The notes beneath the pieces are model-generated. The model was not told the DNA's origin, ran no database searches, and saw only the letters and a program-made list of their open reading frames with translations. From contig NZ_JAJNOC010000002.1 in the NCBI RefSeq assembly GCF_021044825.1, positions 248,001-312,000 on the forward strand: 64,000 bases of DNA, given 5' to 3'. Positions 49,848 through 57,939 of this stretch are shown here, piece by piece. The stretch is from Massilia phyllostachyos (GTDB lineage Bacteria; Pseudomonadota; Gammaproteobacteria; Burkholderiales; Burkholderiaceae_D). Each line of letters opens with the position of its first letter. Position 1 is the first letter of the stretch. A program made the translations under genes and the position numbers.

Positions 49848-50021
49848 ATGACCCGCAAGATCGGCAGCAAGCACGAGGCACAGCACCGCGGCCAGAAGGA
49901 ACGCCAGGAGATCCGCCGCACCAATATCGCACGCGAGGCCGTCAAGATCGCCGAGGCCCGCGCCAAGTACCGCAACGAAGTCAAGGGCCAGTCGCGCCGG
50001 GAAGCCGCCGCCGCGGCCTGA
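49848..50021 (+). CDS. Small basic protein, 57 residues, unrecognised
   Basis: ATG at 49848 with AAGGAG eight bases upstream. The product is very rich in Arg, Lys, Glu and Gln (RKIGSKHEAQHRGQKERQEI and AREAVKIAEARAKYRNE) and reads as one amphipathic helix without hydrophobic core, ending in AAAAA. It could bind nucleic acid, but nothing specific is recognised. A strong terminator starts 37 bases after the stop, defining a small transcript with the preceding 53-residue gene. Confidence 0.6.
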   Translation: MTRKIGSKHEAQHRGQKERQEIRRTNIAREAVKIAEARAKYRNEVKGQSRREAAAAA

Positions 50022-50058
50022 TCTCACACGCACTGTTCCATCGAGCCCGCGCTTCAGG

Positions 50059-50084
50059 AGCCCGCTACTTAGCGGGCTTTTTTT
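50059..50084 (+). terminator. Rho-independent terminator of the small-protein pair
   Basis: AGCCCGCT (50059-50066), loop ACTT, AGCGGGCT (50071-50078), then seven T. Confidence 0.93.
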
Positions 50085-50217
50085 CGTTCCACCGCCGCCC
50101 ACCGAAAACTTCGCCGTTCACCGCTTCTCCGCCGCCGTTCGCCGAAAGGCGCTTTCACGGCGGCCACCGCACCGGTATCGTGTGTCCATGTCAACCACAT
50201 ACGAGGAGTGCAGCACC

Positions 50218-50595
50218 ATGGATACCGTCGACGCTTACCGCTGGCGCAAGCAGGTGGTCTGGGGCTTGATGATGATCGCCGTCGGCAGCATCGTGCTGCT
50301 CGATCGCCTGTACTATATCGACGCCGGCGCCTACTGGCATTACTGGCCGCTGCTGCTGGTCGTGGTCGGGGTCAACCAGACCATCGGCTACCCGAGCCCG
50401 CGCGAGTTTGGCAACGGCGTCTGGACCATCTTCATCGGCCTGTGGCTGTTCGCCTGCTTCGAGCACGTGTTCGGGCTCACCTTCGCCAACAGCTGGCCGC
50501 TGTTCATCCTGGCCTGGGGCGTGAAGCTGGTGTTCCAGCCGCTGGTCGCACGCCGCTTCGACAGCACCATTTCGGAGAACCGCAATGAAAAATGA
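50218..50595 (+). CDS. LiaI/DUF5668-type small membrane protein
   Basis: A 125-residue protein with three to four hydrophobic helices; the pair WGLMMIAVGSIVLLDRLYYI and YWPLLLVVVGVNQTIGY matches the LiaI-LiaF-like transmembrane region (DUF5668). In Gram-positives such proteins sense cell-envelope stress. The start at 50218 (DTVDAYRW) follows GAGGAG by about ten bases; an ATG at 50188 is also possible. The next gene begins inside its 3' end. First gene of a four-gene sensing operon. Confidence 0.78.
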   Translation: MDTVDAYRWRKQVVWGLMMIAVGSIVLLDRLYYIDAGAYWHYWPLLLVVVGVNQTIGYPSPREFGNGVWTIFIGLWLFACFEHVFGLTFANSWPLFILAWGVKLVFQPLVARRFDSTISENRNEK

Positions 50596-51298
50596 CATCA
50601 AGTCGCGCGGCGCGAAGAGCCAGATGGTGCTCGGCGTGCTGGTCATCATGGCCGGGCTGCTGTTCCTGCTCGATAACCTCGACATCCTCGAGCTGCACCG
50701 CGCGATCTCGTTCTGGCCGATCGTGTTCATCGTCGCCGGCCTGGTCAAGCTGTACGACACGCAAACCCGCGGCGGCCAGCTGATGGGCGCCGGCCTGGTG
50801 GGGCTGGGCGTCCTGATCATCCTCGACCGGATGGACATCATCGACTTCAATGTCCGCACCATGTGGCCCTTGTTCTTCATCGGCTTCGGCATCTACACGA
50901 TCTGGCAGGCCCGCACCGGCAAGCGCCTGGTCCGGATCGACGGCGTGAAAGGCGAGCAGGACCTGAACGGCGAAGGCCTGGTGGACGTCACCGCGGTGCT
51001 GGGCGGCTTCGAGCGGCGCGTGTATACGCCCGACTTCCGCGGCGGCGAGATCACCGCGATCATGGGCGGCTGCGCGCTCGACCTGCGCAACTCCTCGATT
51101 CAAAAGGAAGCGGTCATCAACGTGTTCGCCTTCTGGGGCGGCGTGACCCTGAAGGTGCCGCCCGACTGGACCGTGGTCCTGAACGGCACGCCGATCATGG
51201 GCGGCTTCGAAGAAAAGACCGCGACCCCGCCGGACAACAGCAAGCGCCTGATCGTGCAGGGTTACGCGATCATGGGTGGCGTCGAGGTCCGCAACTGA
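50585..51298 (+). CDS. LiaF-like membrane protein with C-terminal sensory domain
   Basis: A 237-residue protein with four N-terminal hydrophobic segments (about 13-30, 40-57, 65-82, 88-107) and a soluble C-terminal domain of repeated strands (VTAVLGGFERRV, EITAIMGGCALDLR, VINVFAFWGGVTLKVP, GTPIMGGFEEKT, GYAIMGGVEVRN), which is the LiaF/DUF2154-type beta-helix-like domain. In Firmicutes LiaF represses the LiaRS two-component system; here it overlaps the upstream DUF5668 gene and its TGA overlaps the ATG of a LytS-type kinase, suggesting a similar control role. This is family-based inference. Confidence 0.83.
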   Translation: MKNDIKSRGAKSQMVLGVLVIMAGLLFLLDNLDILELHRAISFWPIVFIVAGLVKLYDTQTRGGQLMGAGLVGLGVLIILDRMDIIDFNVRTMWPLFFIGFGIYTIWQARTGKRLVRIDGVKGEQDLNGEGLVDVTAVLGGFERRVYTPDFRGGEITAIMGGCALDLRNSSIQKEAVINVFAFWGGVTLKVPPDWTVVLNGTPIMGGFEEKTATPPDNSKRLIVQGYAIMGGVEVRN

Positions 51299-52374
51299 TG
51301 AATGGCGGCTTCTGGGCGCGGCGCAGCGTCGCGCTCTACCTGCTGGCCTGGCTGATGCTGGGCGTCCTGATGGCGGCGCTGCTGGTCGCGGCCCAGGGGG
51401 CGGCCGTGGGCGCGGCCTTGCTGTTCGCGCTGCCGACCATGCTGTTCTACGCCAGCGCCTGCGGCTTTTCCGCCTACTACCTGTGCCGCGCCTATCCGCT
51501 GGCGCAGCGCAGGCTGGGAGCGGTGCTGCTGGTGTTCCTGTTCAGCGGCTCGACCGCGGCCCTGCTGTGGTGCGCGGCCGGCAGCGCCTGGGCCGGGCTG
51601 TGCGCCCTGCTGCTCGGGGAAGCGCGCGCGGTGGCGGTGACGCGCCCCGTCGCGGCGCTGCTGTTCGGGATCGGCGTGCTGCTGTACTGGATGACGGCGG
51701 TGGCGCACTACCTGGCGCTGGAATTCGAGCGTGCGCGGCGCGCCGAGACCCAGGCGCTGGAAGCGCGCCTGCTGGCCCAGGACGCCGAGCTGCGCATGCT
51801 GCGCACCCAGATCGATCCGCACTTCCTGTTCAACAGCCTGAATTCCATCAGCGCGCTGACCGGCATCGACGCGGGCCGGGCGCGCGACATGACCCTGCAG
51901 CTGGCCGGCTTCTTTCGCCAGACCCTGGGCATGGAAGCGCATCGCCGGATCGCGCTGCGCGAGGAAGTCGCGCTGCTCGAACGCTTCCTGGCGATCGAGG
52001 GCGTGCGCTTCGGCGCGCGCCTGCGCTTCGAGCAGGACGTGGGCATCGATGCGGCCGCATGCCTGCTGCCGCCGATGATCCTGCAGCCGCTGGTGGAGAA
52101 CGCGGTCAAGCACGGCATCGGCCAGCGCCTCGACGGCGGCCGCATCGCCTTGAGGGCGCAGCGCGCCGGCTCGCTGCTGCGCATCCGGGTCGAGAACGAC
52201 GTCGATGCGGACGATGCGCCGCAGGGCCGCGGCAAGGGCATCGGGCTGGAAAACGTGCGCCAGCGCCTGGCCGCGGCCTACGGCAGGGAAAGCAGCGTGC
52301 ATTGGGCACGCGAGGACGAGACATTCCGGGTGGACCTGGTGCTGCCGGCGGAAGCGGAAACGAAGGAGGAGTAG
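51298..52374 (+). CDS. LytS/YehU-type sensor histidine kinase
   Basis: A 358-residue kinase with four hydrophobic helices in the first ~140 residues and a His_kinase domain: LRTQIDPHFLFNSLNSISAL with phospho-acceptor His175, the ATPase N box LLPPMILQPLVENAVKHGI, and a GKGIGLENVRQRL G box. The HATPase part lacks nothing obvious. The ATG at 51298 overlaps the LiaF stop. It should phosphorylate the LytTR regulator encoded 3 bp downstream. The signal is unknown but LiaF-like partners suggest envelope stress. Confidence 0.92.
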   Translation: MNGGFWARRSVALYLLAWLMLGVLMAALLVAAQGAAVGAALLFALPTMLFYASACGFSAYYLCRAYPLAQRRLGAVLLVFLFSGSTAALLWCAAGSAWAGLCALLLGEARAVAVTRPVAALLFGIGVLLYWMTAVAHYLALEFERARRAETQALEARLLAQDAELRMLRTQIDPHFLFNSLNSISALTGIDAGRARDMTLQLAGFFRQTLGMEAHRRIALREEVALLERFLAIEGVRFGARLRFEQDVGIDAAACLLPPMILQPLVENAVKHGIGQRLDGGRIALRAQRAGSLLRIRVENDVDADDAPQGRGKGIGLENVRQRLAAAYGRESSVHWAREDETFRVDLVLPAEAETKEE

Positions 52375-52377
52375 TTC

Positions 52378-53124
52378 ATGCGAGTGCTGATTGTCGACGA
52401 CGAACACCTGGCGCGCGCGCTGCTGCGCGAATACCTGGCCGGCGAGCCGGAGGTCGAGATCGTGGGCGAATGCGCCAACGGCTTCGAGGCGGTCAAGGCG
52501 ATCGGCGAGCTCGATCCCGATCTGGTCTTCCTCGACATCCAGATGCCGAAGCTGGACGGCTTCGAGGTGGTGGAGCTGGCCGGCGCCAAGCCCCATTACG
52601 TGTTCGCCACCGCCTACGACCAGTTCGCGCTGCGCGCCTTCGAGGTGCATGCGATCGACTACCTGCTCAAACCCTTCGGCCGCGAACGCCTGGCCCAGGC
52701 GCTGGCGCACGCGCGCAGCCGGCTGGCGCCCGCCCATGTGCCCGCGCAGGCGCAGGCGCTGGAGGCGGTGGTGCGGGAAGCCGCGCGCCGCCAAGGCCAC
52801 CTGGAACGCATCCTGATCAAGGACGGCGCGCGGGTGCACGTGGTGGCGGCGGAGACGGTCGACTATATCGAGGCGCAGGACGATTACGTGCAGGTCCATG
52901 CGGGCGGCAAGTCCTGGCTCAAGCACGGGCGCCTGTCGGAACTGGAAACCCAGCTCGACCCGCAGGTGTTCATCCGCATCCACCGCTCCTACCTCGTGAA
53001 TGCGGGGTCGATCGCACGCATCGAACCGAGCAGCAAGGACAACTACTGCGCCGTCCTCAAGGATGGGGCCAGGCTGCCGATCAGCCGCAGCGGCTATGCG
53101 CGCGTGCGCGAACTGATGCGCTAG
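52378..53124 (+). CDS. LytTR-family response regulator
   Basis: A 248-residue regulator: receiver domain with the acidic pocket LIVDDEH, phospho-acceptor Asp53 in VFLDIQMPKLDG, Thr region FATAYD and the invariant Lys in YLLKPFG; then a LytTR DNA-binding domain with ILIKDGARVHVV, VDYIEAQDDYVQVHAG, FIRIHRSYLVN and PISRSGYARV. The kinase lies just upstream with 3 bp between. The stop codon overlaps that of the convergent helicase gene by CTAG. Confidence 0.93.
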   Translation: MRVLIVDDEHLARALLREYLAGEPEVEIVGECANGFEAVKAIGELDPDLVFLDIQMPKLDGFEVVELAGAKPHYVFATAYDQFALRAFEVHAIDYLLKPFGRERLAQALAHARSRLAPAHVPAQAQALEAVVREAARRQGHLERILIKDGARVHVVAAETVDYIEAQDDYVQVHAGGKSWLKHGRLSELETQLDPQVFIRIHRSYLVNAGSIARIEPSSKDNYCAVLKDGARLPISRSGYARVRELMR

Positions 53125-55376
53125 CCGTCGACCTGCCACCAGGCCGGCAGCAGGGCGCGTACTTCAGGCCGCGCGAAGCGGTCGTCGATCAGCCACACCA
53201 CGCCGCGGTCCCGCTCGGTGCGGATCACGCGCCCGGCCGCCTGCACCACCTTCTGCATGCCCGGATACAGGTAGGTGTAGTCGTAGCCGGCGCCGAACAT
53301 CGCGCCCATGCGTTCGCGCAGCTGCTCGTTCACCGGGTTCACCTGCGGCAGGCCGAGGGTGGCGACAAAGGCGCCGATCAGGCGGTCTCCCGGCAGGTCG
53401 ATGCCCTCGCCGAAGGAGCCGCCCAGCACCGCGAAGCCGACCCCGCGGCTCGCCAAGGTGAAGCGATCGAGGAAGGCGGCGCGTTCCGGCTCGCTCATGC
53501 GGCGTTCCTGGCGCCAGGCCGGCACTTCCGGGTGCTCGCGCGCCAGCCGTTCGAGGACCTGCTCCAGGTAGTCGAAGCTGCTGAAGAAGGCCAGGTAGTT
53601 GCCGGGGCGCTCGCCGTACTGGCGCGCGATCAGCGCGGCGATCGGGCCGAGCGAAGCGCTGCGCTGCTGGTAGCGGGTCGAGATGTTCGCGGCGATGTGC
53701 ACGTCCAGCTGGCTGGCCGTGAACGGCGAGGCGACGTCGGCCCAGGCCGTGTCCTGGGGCATGCCGAGCAGGTCGAGGAAATAATGCCAGGGGCTGAGGG
53801 TGGCCGAGAACAGCGTGGCCGAATGCGCCTGCGCGAAGCGCGGCGCCAGGAACGGCGCGGGCACCACGTTGCGGATGCTGATGCTCGAGTCGCGCACGCC
53901 GGCGCGCGTCAGGTCGCACAGCGAATGCTCGCCGAAGGATTCGGCCAGGCGGATGAAGCCGAGCGCGTCGAAGTGGAAGCGCTGCAGCTCCGGGTCGAGC
54001 GGGCCGGGGAATTCGGCGAGGAAGTCGTTGATGGTGCTGGTGGCGTTCTGCAGGGCGTCGAGCAGCTTTTCCGGCACGGCGTCCAGCACCTGGTAGGGCG
54101 CGGGCGCCTCCTTGTCGACGCCGGTCCAGGCGCGGCCGACCCGCGCCAGGGCCTTTTCCACGAGCGGCGGGGCGTTGGCGCGGGCCGCGCGCAGGTTGGT
54201 GCGCTCGAGCTCCGCGCTGTACATCGAGCGGGCGCGCGACACCATATTGTGGGCTTCGTCCACCAGCACGCTGGCGCGCCAGCCGTTGGACTGGGCCAGC
54301 GCGTAGAGCATGGCGCCGCCGTCGAAATAATAGTTGTAGTCGCCGACCGCCATGTCGGCCCAGCGCGCCATCTCGCTGCCGAGATAGTAGGGGCAGACGT
54401 CGTGCTGCAGCGCGACGTCGCGCAGGGCGTCGCGGTCGAGGATCGCGACGTCGGCGGCGGCGCAGCGCGCGGCCGGCAGGCGGTCGTAGAAGCCCTTGGC
54501 CAGCGGGCAGGCGTCGCCCTGGCATGCCTTGTCCGGATGCTCGCAGGCCTTGTCGCGCGCGGTGAGTTCGAGCACGCGCAGCGGCAGGCCCGTGCCGGCG
54601 CCGAGGCTGCGCGCGGCATCGATCGCCAGGCGCCGGCCCGGCGTTTTCGCGGCCAGGAAGAACACCTTGTCCAGGCCTTGCTGCGGCAAGGCTTTGAGCA
54701 CCGGGAACAGGCTGCCCACGGTCTTGCCGATGCCGGTCGGCGCCTGCGCCAGCAGCGAGCGTCCGCTGGCGTTCGCGCGGTAGACGTTCTCGGCGAGTTC
54801 GCGCTGGCCGGGGCGGAAGTCCGCATGCGGGAAACGCAGCGTGGACAGGGCGGCGTTGCGCGCGGCGCGGTGCGCGGCTTCGCGCGCGGCCCAGGCGGCG
54901 AAGCGGGCGCACTGGTCTTCGAACAGCGCGGCAAGCTCGCCCGCCTCGCGCGTTTCGCGCAGCACGGTCTCGTGGCCGCTGCCGATGTCGTAGTAGACCA
55001 GGGCCAGGTTCACTGTTTCGAGGCCGAGCTGCCGGCACAGCAGGTGGCCGTAGACCCGCACCTGGGCCCAGTGCAGGTGGCGGTGGTTGTCGGGGATGTG
55101 GGCGAACTTGCCGCGGTGGGTCTTGATCTCTTCGATCAGGTTCTGGTCCGGGTCGTAGCCGTCGGCGCGCCCGCGCACGTGCAAGTCGCCCCAGTCGCCG
55201 GACAGCGAGACCTCGGTGCGGTAGCCGGGGCCGCGCCGGCTGGTCACCACCGCATGGCCGTCCATGCCTTCCTGGGCGGTGGGCGAGGGCGTGAAGCGGA
55301 TGTCGAGGTCGCCCTGCTTGGCCGTGAACTCGCACAGCGCCCTGACGGCGACGGTGTACTTCACGCCATCGGTCAA
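53121..55376 (-). CDS. DinG/XPD-like Fe-S DNA helicase
   Basis: A 751-residue superfamily 2 helicase. Seen: Walker A APTGIGKT (Lys218), four cysteines around CEHPDKACQGDACPL and VCPYY that fit the XPD/DinG Fe-S cluster, the DEAH box (373-376) in LVDEAHNMVSRARSMY, and C-terminal motifs FFSSFDYLEQVLERL, GGSFGEGIDLPGDRLIG and the arginine-finger motif QAAGRVIRTERDRG. The N-terminal ~140 residues include a PD-(D/E)xK-like stretch (GRADGYDPDQNLIEEIKTHR) typical of this bacterial subgroup. The start is a TTG at 55376 with GGAG eight bases before it, overlapping the upstream TGA; a GTG at 55364 (KYTVAVRALCEF) is the alternative. Co-transcribed with the FAN1-type nuclease under a LexA box. Confidence 0.9.
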   Translation of the reverse strand: MTDGVKYTVAVRALCEFTAKQGDLDIRFTPSPTAQEGMDGHAVVTSRRGPGYRTEVSLSGDWGDLHVRGRADGYDPDQNLIEEIKTHRGKFAHIPDNHRHLHWAQVRVYGHLLCRQLGLETVNLALVYYDIGSGHETVLRETREAGELAALFEDQCARFAAWAAREAAHRAARNAALSTLRFPHADFRPGQRELAENVYRANASGRSLLAQAPTGIGKTVGSLFPVLKALPQQGLDKVFFLAAKTPGRRLAIDAARSLGAGTGLPLRVLELTARDKACEHPDKACQGDACPLAKGFYDRLPAARCAAADVAILDRDALRDVALQHDVCPYYLGSEMARWADMAVGDYNYYFDGGAMLYALAQSNGWRASVLVDEAHNMVSRARSMYSAELERTNLRAARANAPPLVEKALARVGRAWTGVDKEAPAPYQVLDAVPEKLLDALQNATSTINDFLAEFPGPLDPELQRFHFDALGFIRLAESFGEHSLCDLTRAGVRDSSISIRNVVPAPFLAPRFAQAHSATLFSATLSPWHYFLDLLGMPQDTAWADVASPFTASQLDVHIAANISTRYQQRSASLGPIAALIARQYGERPGNYLAFFSSFDYLEQVLERLAREHPEVPAWRQERRMSEPERAAFLDRFTLASRGVGFAVLGGSFGEGIDLPGDRLIGAFVATLGLPQVNPVNEQLRERMGAMFGAGYDYTYLYPGMQKVVQAAGRVIRTERDRGVVWLIDDRFARPEVRALLPAWWQVDG

Positions 55377-57019
55377 GCAGCCTGCTCCCACTGCAGGTAG
55401 CACACCGAGACCGGCATGCCGTGCGCGGCGCAGTAGTCGATCCAGCGCAGCTGGTTGTCCTGCAGGCGGTCGCCCGGGCCCTTCACCTCGATCATCGTAT
55501 AGCGGCCCTCGTTCGGCCAGAACTGGATCAGGTCGGGGAAGCCGGTGTGGTTCTCTTTCACATCGAGCAGGATGCGCTCGCACCACTTGCGCAGGTGGGC
55601 CGGCGGAATGCAGGCCAGGGCCAGTTCGAGCAGCTCCTCGCTCAGCGCGCCCCAGTAGACGAAGGGCGTGGCGATGCCCGTTTTCTCGGCGTAGTTGCGG
55701 CGGATGGTGTCGCGGTAGCTGCCGCTTTCCAGCTCGTCCAGGCAGGCCGCGAATTCCAGCGCGCGGCGCTGGGCGAAGTCGGGACTGTGCAGGTCGGCCG
55801 GGCCGCGCTGGAAAGGGTGGAAGAAGGCGCCTGGCACGGCCGCGAACACGGCGCGCCAGCACAGGAGGCCGAACAGGGAGTTGGCCAGCGCGTTCTCGAC
55901 GTAGAACACCGGCGCATCGATGCTGGCCAGGTGCTCGCGCACCACGCCCTCGACCCACCAGTCGCCGGGCGGCATCGGCAGCGACAGGTCGATCCGGGAC
56001 GGCGCGGCGGCCTTGCGCGCGGGCAGCCGCGCGTGGCCGAGTTTGCGCGCCAGGCGCGGGCCGATGCGCGCCAGGTGCTGGCGTTCGGCCTCGCTTTCGG
56101 GCGCGGCCTGGGCCTGCAATAACAGCGCATAGGCGTCGTCGAAGCGCTCGTGTTTTTCCAGCACGCGGATCGCGCGGCCGCGCGCGCCCAGGTAACGGCA
56201 GCGCGCATACAGGGCGTAGGCATTGTCCCAGTCCTTGAGCTTCTCGAAGCCTTGCGCCACCTGGAACAGCAGCTTTTCGCGCCGGCCCACCAGCCAGTCG
56301 TTGTCGAAGTCGTGCTCGGGCAGGTCGCGCACGATTTCGTCCAGCGCCTCGCCGGCGTAGAAGCGCTGCTTGCAGTCGTGCAGGCGCAGGTAGTGCTCGA
56401 CGTCGGCGCGCGAGCGGAAACCGCGCGAGGCGTGGGACAGTTCGACCTGTTCGAAGCGGAACATGCCGAGGTCGGACAGCACGAACTCGGTCCAGTCCTG
56501 GTGCAGGTTGCCGAAGAAGATCAGGCGCAGGCGCTCGCACAGGGGCTTGACCAGGATGCGCAGCGCGACGTCATCGCAGCCCGGGTGCCAGGCCGAGAAG
56601 GCGCGGGTGTCGGGGAACAGCTCGCGCAGCGCTTCGAGCTGCTCGGCCTTGCGTGCGTTCTTCGAAGGCAGCTGGGCGCCGAAGGCCGTGGCGATCTCGG
56701 CTTTCAGCAGCAGCTCGAACAGCTCGTCGAGGCAGAGCTGCGGGTCGCGCTCGACCCAGCCGGCGCCGAGCAGCAGTTCCGCCGCTTCCAAGGGACAGCC
56801 GATCTCGGCATACACCAGTTTGCTGGCACGGAACAAGTCGCCCTTGCGCATGACCATGCGCACGAACAGCGCGCGCGCATTCTGGGGCAGGGCGGGGAAG
56901 GCGGCCAGGAAGGCCAGCTCGTCGTCGAGAAGAAGGTCGCGATAGCGTTCGCCGATCCAATCGAGGACGCGCTGGAAATTGTCCAGATAATAAAACTCGT
57001 TTTCCAAGACCCTGATCAT
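55373..57019 (-). CDS. FAN1-type VRR-NUC structure-specific nuclease
   Basis: A 548-residue protein with the C-terminal VRR-NUC domain: HTGFPDLIQFW (metal Asp about 496) and MIEVKGPGDRLQDNQLRWID (Glu about 511, Lys about 513), which is the FAN1 catalytic signature. The N-terminal part (YYLDNFQRVLDWIGERYRDL, VRMVMRKGDLFR) matches the DNA-binding region of bacterial FAN1, and the middle contains TPR-like helices. FAN1 cuts flaps and DNA crosslinks. The ATG at 57019 is favoured over the frame's longer start because the LexA box and promoter lie between them. The stop overlaps the start of the Fe-S helicase. Confidence 0.9.
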   Translation of the reverse strand: MIRVLENEFYYLDNFQRVLDWIGERYRDLLLDDELAFLAAFPALPQNARALFVRMVMRKGDLFRASKLVYAEIGCPLEAAELLLGAGWVERDPQLCLDELFELLLKAEIATAFGAQLPSKNARKAEQLEALRELFPDTRAFSAWHPGCDDVALRILVKPLCERLRLIFFGNLHQDWTEFVLSDLGMFRFEQVELSHASRGFRSRADVEHYLRLHDCKQRFYAGEALDEIVRDLPEHDFDNDWLVGRREKLLFQVAQGFEKLKDWDNAYALYARCRYLGARGRAIRVLEKHERFDDAYALLLQAQAAPESEAERQHLARIGPRLARKLGHARLPARKAAAPSRIDLSLPMPPGDWWVEGVVREHLASIDAPVFYVENALANSLFGLLCWRAVFAAVPGAFFHPFQRGPADLHSPDFAQRRALEFAACLDELESGSYRDTIRRNYAEKTGIATPFVYWGALSEELLELALACIPPAHLRKWCERILLDVKENHTGFPDLIQFWPNEGRYTMIEVKGPGDRLQDNQLRWIDYCAAHGMPVSVCYLQWEQAA

Positions 57020-57031
57020 GACGCGACGCCC

Positions 57032-57051
57032 TACTGTGCTTATGTACAGTA
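57032..57051 (-). promoter_or_regulatory. LexA (SOS) operator overlapping the FAN1-helicase promoter
   Basis: On the minus strand TACTGTACATAAGCACAGTA is a perfect CTGT-N8-ACAG with the full TACTG/CAGTA ends of the E. coli-type LexA box. It overlaps a -10-like TATACT (57049-57054) and ends 12 bases before the FAN1 start codon, an ideal place for repression. Confidence 0.85.
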
Positions 57052-57121
57052 TAACGCCACTTCGTCGTTTGAACCCAGCCATATCGGCGATTTTCGCAGC
57101 CGATGGTGGCTTTTCGCCACG

Positions 57122-57880
57122 TTATTGGCGGTTCGCCGGCGCCCCGCAGGAGTCGTTCGGGCACAGCAGCTCGGTCATCTGCGATTCCTTCGGCGCGTGG
57201 CCGTTGGCATGCACGATGACGGCCGAGATCAGGGCGACGTCCGGATCGACCGGCGCCTCCGCGCCGCGTGACGGAGCGGCGGGACGCTGGGCCTTGGCTG
57301 ACGGACGCACGGCGGGGCGCGCCGGCGCCGGTGGACGCGCACGGGCGGGCGCCTTGGCCACCAGGGATGGCGCGGCAGCCGGCGGCCGTACGGCGGCGGG
57401 CGGCGGGGCAGGCGGCGCCTTGGCCGCGGGTTTGGGCGCCGGCGCCGGCGTCCGTTCCGGCGCGACCGGCTTGAGCATGCGCAAGGGCGGTACGCCGTCC
57501 GGATGCTGGTCGACGATCACCGCCGCGCTGCCGGAACGGGCGGCGGGCGTGGCATCGGCGCCGAGCGCGACCTGGACCACGGCGGGGGCCGGCGCCGCCG
57601 TATCGGCGCCTGCCAGCACGCCGCGCTGGACCTCCGGTCGCAGCCCGTCGTTGCCCGCCGCCAGCCACACCAGGGCGCCGGTCAGCGCCAGCACGACGAC
57701 GCCGCTGGCGCCGTAGCAGGCCAGGCGCAGGCCGGACATGTCGCCACCGGCGCCGCGCCGGCGCAGCGGGTCGCGCTCGAGCATGGCCAGGATGCTGTCC
57801 TCGCCGCTGGTCCTTTCCCGCTTCGGCGACATCAGGTTCGGACGCATGGACGGTGCTTGATTTTCGTCTGTAGGCCGCAC
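57122..57880 (-). CDS. Unrecognised Pro/Ala-rich single-pass membrane protein
   Basis: A 252-residue protein with a charged cytoplasmic N-terminus (SPKRERTSGEDSILAMLERD), one membrane helix about residues 52-76 (GASGVVVLALTGALVWLAAG), a small globular stretch, a long Ala/Pro/Arg linker (about 140-215) and a C-terminal tail with two cysteines (LLCPNDSCG). The start is a GTG at 57880 with AGGAG seven bases upstream. It is divergent from the M15 peptidase gene that opens the type VI cluster and lies upstream of the repair pair but has its own 3' end. The layout recalls periplasm-spanning accessory proteins, but no family is recognised. Confidence 0.65.
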   Translation of the reverse strand: MRPTDENQAPSMRPNLMSPKRERTSGEDSILAMLERDPLRRRGAGGDMSGLRLACYGASGVVVLALTGALVWLAAGNDGLRPEVQRGVLAGADTAAPAPAVVQVALGADATPAARSGSAAVIVDQHPDGVPPLRMLKPVAPERTPAPAPKPAAKAPPAPPPAAVRPPAAAPSLVAKAPARARPPAPARPAVRPSAKAQRPAAPSRGAEAPVDPDVALISAVIVHANGHAPKESQMTELLCPNDSCGAPANRQ

Positions 57881-57939
57881 GACATTACTCCTAAGATTGG
57901 TTCTCTCAATTCTGATTAGAAACAATCTTGGGGGAAGCG

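Noticed and set aside
51276-55400. 1374-codon plus-strand frame across the kinase, regulator and helicase genes
   Set aside because: Shadow of three real genes with repetitive Arg/Gly/Ala composition.
53121-56540. 1139-codon frame suggesting a helicase with a large extra N-terminal domain
   Set aside because: The extra part is out-of-frame sequence of the FAN1-type gene; the helicase domain begins at about 55376.
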